Origin: Membranipora membranacea | Taxonomy: Eukaryota; Bryozoa; Gymnolaemata; Cheilostomatida; Membraniporidae | Assembly: GCA_914767715.1 (NCBI GenBank) | Contig: OU612066.1 | Coordinates: 12,341,001-12,405,000 of the forward strand | Direction of reading: 5' to 3' | Length of the DNA stretch: 64,000 nucleotides | Shown here: positions 1-11,381 of the stretch, piece by piece | How positions within the stretch are numbered: the stretch's first letter is position 1 | How the letters are laid out: every line of letters starts with the position of its first letter | The notes under the pieces: model-generated | What the model saw: only the letters and a program-made list of their open reading frames with translations | Told to the model about the DNA's origin: nothing | Database searches by the model: none | Position numbers and translations under genes: made by a program

Positions 1-56
1 AGGGAGCAACTGGAATGCAGGCAACTGGATTCAACTTGATCCAATATGAACCTTAC

Positions 57-3000
57 CAATAGTATACTCAGACAGAAGAATACCAGGAGGTACATCAAGC
101 GGTTTCAGAACATCGATATGATCGTCTATCATCTGGAAATATTCCTCATCACCACTTATCATTGTGATTCTGTATGTATCATATGGTGGTAAGTCTGCAT
201 CCAAAACCTGAATAATACAAGCAGTGGATAAGTGTGTGATATCGAAAGGACCAAAGCAATATATGGTCGAGCAGCTAGGACCGCAGTAGTTATTCAATAT
301 TTAAACACTGAAAAAGTTCAGATCACTTTTGGGTATAAATTGCGCGTAGCGTTAGAAATTGCAACATTTTTCATCAATGGCACCTATAAGGTTATAAGAC
401 TTAGTGCTGTACCAGCTCAATATGCTACCTATAAAATCATACACACATTATTATATCACTAGACCAGATGAAAGAATTAATTCTTTTTCACAGACACTTC
501 AGTGCATTACCATCAAAGAGGCGCAAATTACAATCATCAGATCCTAACCTATACCACAAATATATCACCTCAGGCAGTGGGATGGTCCCTTGGAACCCCT
601 CCCTATAACTGAGTATATACTGAGGCTGAGAGAACACAGGCTTATTATCATTGATGTCAGTGATTGTGATTGATACAAGGGATGATCCTGTCCTCTGAGA
701 CACGCCCTTATCATGAGCGTACACCATCACAGAGATAGAAGACTGAGTCTCACGATCTATACATCGAGTTATATTCAAAACACCCCGAGATGGCTCAATG
801 TAATATCTGAAACAGAGAGTAACAGCAAGATCATATCTGTCATTGAAGATAAAAAAATTCTTAGTTTCAGCTAGACTTCCTAACTACACGGAGAGTTTAC
901 CCAAAACTTTGCTTTAGATATCACTACAACATTAGGCTGCAATTTCATTTCCAATGCAGGGATATGATGCATAGAAGATTAGTATGCAAAACTCTGTCTA
1001 CAACTGCTCTTTATTTTACATATATCATCATTTGTATGTAGTTCATAATATGGTGAAATACTAGGAAGCTATAGGCTCCACTCTGTAGACAAAAAGGAGT
1101 GAGTTTTTACCGTAGCTGTACTCATTTTCATCAGATGTGAATTATAGATGTTGCAAGTAACACACAATAAAATGTGAATCTAATATAAACAACAAAGGTT
1201 GAAAAAGACAATTTGGAGTGGGTTATCAAGCTGGACCCAGATCCTACTTATGTAGGTACTAGGCAACCTGTTGTACATTGAATTAAAAACCAGTAAAACA
1301 CAGCATGTGCGTTTAGTACTATATAGTGCTGCACTGTACTCACTCATTCCCATTGACGAAGTAGGTGATATCAGCGTTGTCTCCTTCATCAATATCCGAA
1401 GCCTGGAGTTGTCCCAGTGTGCGTGAATCACAGCCCTCTAAAATATGCATGACCAGCAATTTTTCGGAATGAGCAAAATAATTTATCATTAAAAAGTTGA
1501 GATAACACTTCTATCCACCACAATTTTGATGATCATAGTCACAAAACCGAACCATTCATCACACAACATTTGTCCCATATGAGGGAGAGAGGTAATAGTT
1601 TGCAGGTTGCAGTGCTAGCTGGTAGCTAGTAGCATTATATTATCAACCACTTTCCCAATTTAGTTTGGGCATTTAAACCAACAGCGCTCAGTATGTATAA
1701 AGGGAAGCAAGGTGAGAACGTAACATCCGAGTAGATTGAAGCTCTATTTGAATTCAATTTTTTTAAAGTTCACTTCTAGTTCAATTTTAAATAGCTAGCA
1801 GATTATTCTCCCACAGGACCACTGACCACTGACTGAGAACTGGTAGGTGTCCTCGAATAAAGGCTCGTTATCGTTCACATCTACAACTATGACATCAATG
1901 GTGGCAGCAGGAACACTGTAGTAATAACCATCGAATGCAATAACCTGAAATCTGAATGTGGCATCTGTCTCACGGTCAAGTGCCGTTTTCAATAGCACCT
2001 CGCCTCTGTAAGTAGATATAACATTGTTTAATACATTTTTTTAAAAGAAATGAACTAAAGCTGTAGTGAGTATATTATTTTATCATGATTTGATCAGCTT
2101 TCCATGAGCATATATACTATCACATTTTGTTTAACAGTGATAGAAATTGGGTCAATGTCTGTTGGAAGGGTAAAAGAGAGAGAAAGAGAGAGAACATACA
2201 AGCACATGCCATCAAGATCCAGATCAGATCCAGATTAAAGAAGCCCAACTTCACATTCCATATGACTGACAGGTTTTCAGATTACAAAAACAATCAAGAT
2301 ACCACAACAACTAATTGAGAGAAAAGTGTACACCAATAAAACATCAGCAAGTTCTTACTGAGCTGTGACTTCAAATGAATAATTTGTCGGAGATATCCCA
2401 TTCCTAAAAATGAACCATCATACACAAAAGCATTATAATCATAACTTTCATTTTGATAAATTGACAAATAGCCGCTGTCTTATTGTACATATCAACTCTT
2501 AGCTGCAAAAAGAAAAAAATCTTATTACTGCTCCCCTTCATTTTAGCACCGACAAAGAAAATTTCAACTATCTATATTTTACGTTTGGTACCAACAACTA
2601 GACAGTATCTAGATTTACATATTTACTATCTATGCTTCACTGATTTAGTATCTATACTTTACTTGATAAAGAAACTATCTCAGGGCTTAAAGAAGACAAA
2701 TGTTTAACAATCGGGTTGAGGATTTCTACTGCTTCAAAATAGTTTCCCTCACAAGAGGGGACGACTTTTAATCGCACTCCCCAAAATATGAAGCAAGGAA
2801 ATATTTCTCACGTAAAGTTGAGAAGTCTGAACACAGTAGACGGAGGAGTGTTGAACAGCCATGTAGCTGACATGTAGTATAGTATTGTAGTTCCTGCATC
2901 GGCGTCTGTAGCCTGTAACTGTAGTAAAGTAGAACCAACGGCTGCATCTACAAGCAAAATCACAAACATTGAGTGAATAATAGTAATCAGATTGACCTAG

Positions 3001-6000
3001 ATAAATGAATTTGGGATTTTGGAGAGATATTATTTTGCAACCGAATGGCAACAATATTGTGTTATTAACAGAGCTCACATCCTTAAATATGGATAAAAAA
3101 AAAACCCAATGGACCTATGCGAGAAGATTTTCTTTTACTTTAAATCTTAGCGACATGAACATCACCATTTGAAACCGGTAATTTTAGTGAATTTCTGCTT
3201 AGGTATTCATCATCGTGTTGACAGAAAAATTCAGTGAGTAGAACCAAATGGCTACATGCGTCTCTACTCTAGCACATTTAGGGTGGCAGCGTGACGGTTT
3301 CTAGCTTCTCAATCTGAGTGTTGCAGGTTTGAATCCCTGTCAATACCCATGCTGCTAAGCGAGGTGAGCTCATACATAACCCTAGCTTGCCCACCCTTGC
3401 CTTGTACAAGAGTGGGCTAAATAGATTAGTTATATCATGTATCATTGACCTTATGTAAGCAAGGAAGGGCCATTGAATAGCAAATTAAGTGTATATTCTG
3501 TTCTGGTTCTGGCTTCTACTGCGTATTTGTGTAGGACTATACTAAACACCTACCTTCCCTGACCCGTAGTTGATACTGTGTCTGAGTGAACTGAGGTCTC
3601 TGTGTGTTCTGATCTATAACCGATAATCTGACGATAGCAGCAGAGGATAGGGGTGGTACACCAAGATCGTAAGCCTCCACCCTCAACTCATAGAATGGTA
3701 TGTAGTCTGCTGTGAGGTTACCTACGACTCGTATTAAACCACTACGAGGGTCTATCGAAAATAATCCTGTAAAACGAATCAGTGTTGAATAGGCAGGCAG
3801 GCAAGCAAGGCCAGGCAAGGCAAGGCAAGGCAAGGCAAGGCAAGCAAGGCCAGGCAAGGCAAGGCAAGGCAAGGCAAGGCAAGGCAAGGCAAGGCAAGGC
3901 AAGGCAAGGCAAGGCAAGGCAAGGCAAGGCATGGCAAGGCAAGGCAAGGCAAGGCAAGGCAAGGCAAGGCAAGGCAAGGCAAGGCAAGGCAAGGCAAGGC
4001 AAGGCAAGGCAAGGCAAGGCAAGGCAAGGCAAGGCAAGGCAAGGCAAGGCAAGGCAAGGCAAGGCAAGGCAAGGCAAGGCAAGGCAAGGCAAGGCAAGGC
4101 AAGGCAAGGCAAGGCAAGGCAAGGCAAGGCAAGGCAAGGCAAGGCAAGGCAAGGCAAGGCAAGGCAAGGCAAGGCAAGGCAAGGCAAGGCAAGGCAAGGC
4201 AAGGCAAGGCAAGGCAAGGCAAGGCAAGGCAAGGCAAGGCAAGGCAAGGCAAGGCAAGGCAAGGCAAGGCAAGGCAAGGCAAGGCAAGGCAAGGCAAGGC
4301 AAGGCAAGGCAAGGCAAGGCAAGGCAAGGCAAGGCAAGGCAAGGCAAGGCAAGGCAAGGCAAGGCAAGGCAAGGCAAGGCAAGGCAAGGCAAGGCAAGGC
4401 AAGGCAAGGCAGGCAAGCAATGAGCCAGCAAGCAGATTAAATATCAACTGACATTCATGGTTATCACGAGACGAGGTTAGAGGAAAATCATTGGTGGCAG
4501 GGTGAAAATAGATGCACTTTCCAGCCAGGATTCATTGCAAATTACAGGATACTATTATTTGTAAAAGTATTGTAAAACATATGCGCAACGTGACCTCGGC
4601 TAATACGAGTATGAAGGATAGAAGACCCACCATTCCTCTCATCCGTAACTTGAGTGATCCTGAACATGATATCGTTGTTACGTCCTGTGTCAGCGTCGGA
4701 GGCAGCGACCTGGCCTATATTATATCCAGGTGGTGCCGTCTCATTAACAGGTGGGAATGTGTACACAGACTCTGAGAAGGAGGGAGTCTGATCATTTATA
4801 TCTGTAAGGATTACTGTAACCTGAAAATATATATATATATATATAATATATTATAGTATATATATATGTATGTATATATATATCTATACATTATTGATCA
4901 AAAATTACATATGAGTATGTAAATTTGTGTCATGAAGCCCGTTTAGGAATGGAATAGCTTTTCATCATAATGATTGAGCACACCTGGTCATCTACTAGCA
5001 ACAGATACTACATTTATAATTTTGATTGCTTGTAGCCTTCTTTTTTGGTTTGGGGTTCGGGGTGTACCCCCCCCCCAAACAAAAAATTAGCCTTGTCACA
5101 AGGCTAGATTGCTTGAGTGTGTAAAATCTCTGCACATCTCACTAAGCCAATTTACGTCTATACGGGCCACAAACATTATAAGTTTGACACTCAGCTTAGA
5201 CTGACTGTTTATATGACTGTTAACACTGACCTGGCTATTCGCCTCAGCTACACCATCAGATACCGCCACGGTTATTGATAGTTGAGGAGTTGCCTCCCTG
5301 TCTAATAAGGCACTGCAACAACAAAGCAAGATGACAGATGCTAAATTCTTTTTCAATGAATGTTTTTTTAAAATATTGAGTACCATAGGAGCCCTCATAA
5401 AAGTAGAGGGTCTTAATCTTGTTAATCTTGAACTAACTTGGGGCATGAATGTGTTGAAGGTTCAAACAATAAAAAGATCACACTTAACCTTATCACAATA
5501 ATTGGGCCTTGGAGATAAGGCTAACATTTTGTTCTATGCTAGGTAAATTTCCAAATACATTCGGAGTTGTTTACCTAATATCAATGACGGGATAACTCTT
5601 AAACTTTACGTAATATCTTGAAAAGTTATAAGATTGTAACAAACCTGTTGGTAATGAGGATATCTGCAGTGCCCGGTCTTGTTTTCGCAATCTTGAACAA
5701 GTTTCTGTGGTTCAGAAGACTAAATTCCAGCAAGGTATTCTGTTAATGAGACAAAACTTGATTATGGCTAATTGTGCTCTGTTTATCTAAATAGTTGAAA
5801 GACTAGACTTTTTGTTTACTGTAAGATTTCTTGTTAAAAATTGTGCTTTATTGAAGAAAACATCAGATTTATACAATAGTATGAGTGGGCCCTTACTCTC
5901 CTGGTGAAGCGGGCATGAAGCTGGAAATTTATGCATCTGACATTTGAGCAGCAAGGTTCAGGCTATGTGTGACTACCACAACTGCTAAAAACTGCTTTTG

Positions 6001-9000
6001 ACGAAACATCACATAAGCAATACAAAGTGCTCTCAACTTCATAATTAATCTCATGACAACACAAGTGATACAGTTTACTTTACCTGGTCTGAGTCCGAAG
6101 CAGAGACCTGGGTAAGCACAGTACCCTGGTTACTGTGCTCTGGTATAGAGACTCTATACACCGCTCTGCTAAACTGAGGGGGCGTGTCATTAGCATCTTC
6201 CACTGTTACCGTCAGGGCTGTGGTAGAAAACTTATTGGCCTCATACCTCTCAACAACCTAAAATATAGGGTGATATTAAGTGCCTGAAAATTTAGACTTA
6301 CAGTATCTAAACCTACCCTAAGTCATGACCTGATTTTATAACCTGTTTGATAATGTTATCACGGCAAGACTTCTTTGTCTGATCACCATGTTGAAACTTC
6401 TAATATTTATGACTAAAATTACATTTCCAGAACCCAAAAGCCAGAGTTGTATATCAACTAACAATAACAACCTTCAATTCTCTCTTTCGTAAGAAAACTG
6501 GTGTTGTACATTTGTAAACAATATATATGAACATTAGTTTCGGTATAAGTCACTGCTTAATGTATTACATCACGAGCCACCCTAGATGATAATGGAAAGC
6601 TACTACCAGCTACACAGTCCTGAGAGTTTACATTCTGCTGGGGTATGATAGATACCTTGACAACAATAGAAAATTGTGCTATTCTTTCTCTATCCAGGGA
6701 CGATCTTACAAGGATCTGTCCTGAAGCTCTGTCAATATCAAAATACTGTGTACCCGATACAACATGGCCTGTAATTAATAATTAAAAAAGAACAATATTA
6801 TATACCAAGTGCAAGAGATAATGTACATTAGAAGAGTAGGGATTGGTAAGAGTTTACCTTAGCTGATTTGATTGGGACCCAATGACAACTGGAACCAGGA
6901 ACATTCACTAGTTAAGATAGTAGTTTAATGAAGTTATGAGGTAGAGAAGATTTAAGCTAGCAGCTAGTAGCTAGCTTAATTTCAAGTTTGCACAAAAAGG
7001 CAAACACTTCCTCCTGCAACACCACATCAGAACCAAATTCGGGAACAACAGCGCAATCAATTGGATAAATGCCACATATTCCCATAAAACCTCATTCTCA
7101 AGCCACCTGACTTATTGCTGTATTTTCAAACATAGTTTGTTTAACATTTACATGTCACTTACACACTTATAAGTCACCAAACACCTAAGTCACGTCAAAG
7201 AAATAAATTCTGCGATCAATCTATACACTTACAAGTCACTATGGGCAAAAAAAGGAAAACATGATTCAGATATAAACCGCATCATCATGTATAAATTTAT
7301 AAGGCACCTTCATTTAAGATCAAATTTTATTGAAACTCTCGCAGAAACCATGGGGTTTATAAGTCACAAGGGTTTATGGTACACTAGTTTAAGTGCTCAA
7401 ACGGTGCAAGATGCTGGTAGAAGCATTTCATTATCAACCACTTTCTCCCCTCCGTTGAAGTATATACCCATAAAGTGCCACAGTTATGGCCCCCTTCTTT
7501 GTGGTGAGACAACTAATAAATTGCTGGCTAGACAACACCTGCCACAAACAGTCCATTGTAGTAAACCATGTAAAAGAGGATAACTCCAAACATTTCATAA
7601 AATTTGAGATGGAGCTAGATAAAAAGACTGGTCATACAAGAGAAAAAGATAGTTATGTATAGTTATGATAGTTATGTATAGGCAATCAAGACATATTGTT
7701 TCATATCCATCATACTAATATGCTGACATATTCCCAGGATTGCACGATTTTGACTTGGAATGACAATATGTTTTTCCTTCAAAAATTTGGTAAGGTTGAG
7801 GAATTATATGGTTTACTACAATGGACTGTTTGTGGCAGGTGTTGTCTAGCCAGCAATTTATTAGTTGTCTCACCACAAAGAAGGGGGCCATAACTGTGGC
7901 ACTTTATGGGTATATACTTAAACGGAGGGGAGAAAGTGGTTGATAATGAAATGCCTCTACCAGCATCTTGCACCGTTTGAGCACTTAAACTTATGGTACA
8001 CACATTTCATACATAGCAATATATTAAGCAATGAACAAGATTACAACATTAGTCACCTGATTGCAATGAGAACCACAACAGTTCATCTATAGCCTCGTCT
8101 CGATCGTGTGCAGCGACTGGTGGCCTAGTAATTAACCTGCTTCCAACTGATACCTGCATAAATGAGAAAAAAGCGGTTAACCATCAACTGCATTTTAACT
8201 TTATGAAGATATCAGAAAAAGGCAAGTTCCAGTTACAGAACTATCGGGCAATCAGTGAAAAAAGGATGCTTTATTTTCCCTAGCAATGAGTTTAAGGCTA
8301 CAATTCTACCAAGGCCGAAAGGTAGGCGGTTTCAATTACAAAACAACATTGATTGGCAACTTCTGAAGAACTTCAGTTAATCAAATACAAGCTGATAATA
8401 CATTTAACTACAGATGATTTATGACAATAATTTTGGGACTGCTGAATGAAAAGAATTTATATGATAATTATGTTAGATTAATGATAATTTTGATATGATT
8501 AATCATTTTTCGGGTCTTCGATGTCTGTTTATATGATGCAGACAATGTTTCACCATAGCTTTCATGTCTTTCTCACATCCCTAATAACATTGTTTAAACA
8601 CGACAGAATGGGCCAGCGATGCAGTATATAGACCTTATTATGTCCATTATTTCCCTGTGAATAATGAACCGTGGCAATTTTGATGAGTTCCGAAACAAAA
8701 TTATTTTAACGCAGGAGCTCCTTCCGGTATTCTACACCTACTTACACTCTCAGGAACAGATAGAGAATATGAGGTGCTGTTAAAAGCTGGAGACTGATCA
8801 TTACCGTCTTTTATGTGTATAATAAGTAATAATGTCAGTCTGTGCCCTGCTGTGTCCTGTGAAACACATAAGAAAATACAAACAAGTAGAGATTGTTAAA
8901 TGTATTTTAAATAATTTCATTTGCATTCAAGCCATGGAAAATGCACTAGACTTTAGACCTTGCCTTGCATTTTACTTGAAACACACAGAGAATATTTATT

Positions 9001-11104
9001 ACTATTGACATATGGATAGTATGATGTTACATTTAACTAGAAAGTGAATCCATTAATACTTTTGAAATTATCCAAAATGAGAAAATGCATAAGGGATTCA
9101 CAATCTATTCCGCTAGGGCTTAGAATCTGTTTGTGCAAGACCACTGGCCTAAAAATTCAGACATTCTGAGAAACAATCCACACATTCTTAAGAAGCAAAA
9201 CATTGATAATAACTAACATCTGCGAAGACCTGGTAGACATACTGCCTCTGCCCTAGCTCATAGTCCAGAGTACCATTTATTTGTATATCTCCATCATCTA
9301 AGGTGTGAATCATTCTGAACGGAAATGATCCATTCACTGAGCTGGGGTACATCCTCTGTGACAAAAGAAGAAGAGAAAAATATGCAATTTCTCCCAATTA
9401 GACAGACACCATTTTGTGTCAAACTTCTTCTGTGTATGGTCAATATTGTCTTCATGTACATGAGGATATCTGTTAAAATTATCCGTAGATGGCACTTACC
9501 ATTGAGTAAGACACAGAGTCACCGGGGTCAATATCCTCCACTTTATTTCTAAATGTGAATGGTAGAACTGTCCCTGGGGTAGCCAGCTGTAATACAAATC
9601 ATAACAAGGCTCAACAGTAGCAGCTAGCCAGTAGTGGGGTTACGACGCTGTGCGACTACACCAGACTGACACATGACAGGCAGCAAAAACCTTCAATTTT
9701 TGCGTTTAAAAATGGCGCACAAAGCTGGCTGATGTAAAGCCTCAGCTATATAATATTTTGAGGTAATTTATTTCTTAGTATTAGAAACAGACTTTTGACA
9801 GGAGATGACGTTTCTTACCTCACTGACATCGATATGGAAACTGCTCGATAATATGCCATCCCTGATTCGCGGCACCTCATCATTTTCATTAGTAACCGAT
9901 ATTGTCCACTGGGAAATCAAAGATATGTTATACATCGTAACATCACAGGGAAATGACATGCCAAGCTTACAGCGAGACTGTACATGAAATTGACTCCAAA
10001 TAACATATTGCAATCCCATTGGCATCGTGTAAGAATTTGTAGAAAAGTTAGGAAAATTGTGAGAAGTTGTTGCTGAATTCAAGGTTTGCCTAGAGAAGAC
10101 AGAATTATTTGGATTGTTTCAAGTTTTCAGGTGAGTAGTATTGTCCAAATATGTGCTTTGACTGCAGCAACGTGTTGCTCTTCTGCGGATGTCCGACACA
10201 GTGAGAAACATGTAAAGAGTTGTATACTTACTGCAGCCCAGGAATTGCCATTACAGGAAATATCATAGACAAACTGTACAGTGATACTTTCCTATAAAGA
10301 GAAGAGATATGATGAGCAAATAGGAACAGGCAATCTACACCCACAAAGCTACATGGGTCTTAGCCCGTCTCAACAAGCTTTATTGGTGAGGCAGGAGAAT
10401 AACCTTGTCCAGACAGGCTTCATCAATTTTGGAGTCCGCTTTATTATAAAACTGTTTAATTACTGATAAAAGCTGAACACTAAGAATACATACTTGTGTG
10501 CGTGGATGGCGATCAATGTTAAAAGCATTTTTGATGGAGAAATCTCTACCATTATAACTGAGAACGTCAACTCCGATATTAGGTGGAACTGTCCTGACGA
10601 AAACCGGATTAGAAAACTGGAGGAAACCAGTCGCTATCACTTGTCCTGTCAAAGAAACAGCTACTTATTGCTCTAGGGAAGAGTATTTTTCTCGGATTAT
10701 TTATCACAGTTTGTCGTTTACAAATTATAGTCTTTCCAGTAAAGTGTTCACATCTATATGTTCCTTAGCCTTGGGTATGAAAAGCAACGATTAAAAATGT
10801 GATCATCCCAGGAGGTTAGCTCAACTGAAACATTAATAGAAAAGTTGCTTCAATTCAAGTGTCTTGTGCCATCTTCAGCAGCGTATGATAATAATCATCA
10901 TACAATGACGCCATGTATGAATTGTTAAAATTTTACATCACTGATCTGTGTCAATTTCCAAAATTTTACTTGAGTTATGTTAATGAATGGTGAAACCAAA
11001 AAAGTGACTCCTACCATTGACAAAGTAAGATTCTGGTACATAGAGATTCTTTGTCGGAGCTGTGTTACAGTTAACACTCTGTCCATCCGACAGCCCATTC
11101 AAGC
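57..11104 (-). CDS. Cadherin-repeat protein, exons 2-20 (gene continues past left edge)
   Basis: Large extracellular calcium-dependent adhesion protein. Nineteen minus-strand exons, in transcript order: 11015-11104, 10494-10645, 10232-10291, 9819-9908, 9500-9586, 9218-9355, 8746-8856, 8057-8153, 6656-6768, 6084-6257, 5645-5739, 5231-5312, 4631-4820, 3554-3766, 2812-2941 (or 2947), 1827-2005, 1344-1437, 569-806, 57-207. All have GT-AG borders and every phase closes, giving about 828 residues here plus the first exon. Cadherin linker motifs follow in order: NENDEVP (9819 exon), DGNDQSPAF (8746), DANDTPPQF (6084), DINDQTPSF (4631), a degenerate DQNTQRPQF (3554), DVNDNEPLF (1827) and DINDNKPVF (569). 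LDRE and AxDxD/DxDxG calcium motifs lie between them. At least seven or eight repeats are present; transmembrane and cytoplasmic parts lie outside the window, so Fat, Dachsous or another class cannot be decided. Many exons are under 120 nt and have no long ORF of their own. Confidence 0.9.
3278..3480 (+). repeat. tRNA-derived SINE-like unit in cadherin intron
   Basis: The segment starts with an A-box-like TGGCAGCGTGACGG and, about 50 bases on, has a clear B-box-like GGTTTGAATCCC, the internal RNA polymerase III promoter pair of tRNAs. No tRNA cloverleaf is evident. An unrelated tail follows (CCTAGCTTGCCCACCC region, then AT-rich). It lies antisense in the cadherin intron between exons 3554-3766 and 2812-2941. 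The limits are approximate. Confidence 0.4.
3791..4418. repeat. (AAGGC)n pentanucleotide array, about 125 copies
   Basis: An almost pure AAGGC tandem array of about 630 bp fills much of the cadherin intron between exons 4631-4820 and 3554-3766. The left edge is degenerate (AGGCAGGCAGGCAAGC) and one A-to-T change lies near 3931. No stop codon occurs in any frame on either strand because the 15-base super-period encodes permutations of KARQG or ALPCL. The long ORFs across it are therefore artefacts. The cadherin transcript would carry (GCCTT)n here. Confidence 0.97.
4831..4884. repeat. AT-rich microsatellite (TA)n
   Basis: Interrupted (AT)n with some GTAT units, immediately upstream (in transcript sense) of the acceptor of cadherin exon 4631-4820. 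Confidence 0.9.
5088..5106. repeat. Minimal TAGCCTTG palindrome
   Basis: A perfect 8-base inverted repeat, TAGCCTTG-TCA-CAAGGCTA. It matches the ends of the larger palindromic family at 22178, 29484, 38919 and 50038. No target duplication is recognisable here. A poly-C tract (about 5069-5077) lies just upstream. Confidence 0.55.
7374..8001. mobile_element. Foldback (long-TIR) non-autonomous DNA transposon, Mutator-like features
   Basis: Two arms of about 185-190 bp, roughly 7387-7570 and 7809-7990, are inverted copies with few differences. They start GTTTAAGTGCTCAAACGG and run inward to the GTAAACCAT region. The centre (about 7571-7808) is AT-rich and has no transposase. The 11-base sequence TTATGGTACAC occurs just outside both arms (7374-7384 and 7991-8001), a target-site duplication. 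Long terminal repeats with 9-11 bp duplications are typical of Mutator-like elements; that class assignment is inference. It sits in the cadherin intron between exons 8057-8153 and 6656-6768. Apparent ORFs on both strands are mirror readings of the arms. Confidence 0.85.
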
Positions 11105-11290
11105 CTGCAACAGAAATCAATCACGGTATAAAACCTCCTGACATGCAAAATAACACTCATAGCGGAGAGGAAAGAAAAGCTGAATGTACAGATGTTTTGG
11201 TTGGTACTAAACTCAAGCAAACAACAAGGGAGCATAGAACAATTGTGAGTATCCACACTATATTTGGCCTACTAGCTAGCTAGGGCCCAC

Positions 11291-11381
11291 CCATAGAATT
11301 CTGACGACAAAAGAAGAGGCGACTAACAACCAGAAGGAAACTTGAATGAAGCGAATATTTCAATCTATGAAATAGATCCAT
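11291..11381 (-). CDS. Probable first coding exon of the cadherin (signal peptide)
   Basis: An ATG at 11381 opens 30 codons plus one base, ending at a G|GTGGGC donor at 11291. This is phase 1, exactly what the next exon at 11015-11104 needs. The peptide has basic residues followed by a hydrophobic stretch (SSFLLVVSRLFFC), as in a signal peptide, suiting an extracellular cadherin. The junction would read NSMG-LNGLSDGQS. The hydrophobic core is short and contains an Arg, and the donor is not ideal, so another upstream first exon remains possible. Confidence 0.5.

Noticed and set aside
1180-1431. 83-residue minus-strand ORF over a cadherin exon
   Set aside because: Wrong frame; the exon 1344-1437 in the other frame encodes the cadherin motif DIDEGDNADITYF.
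3537-4447. Several 170-286 residue ORFs of LALPC or ARQGK repeats on both strands
   Set aside because: They are readings of the (AAGGC)n array, which has no stop in any frame; only the 3554-3766 part is a real cadherin exon.
7287-8003. Two similar ORFs on opposite strands
   Set aside because: They are mirror translations of the two arms of the foldback element, not genes.
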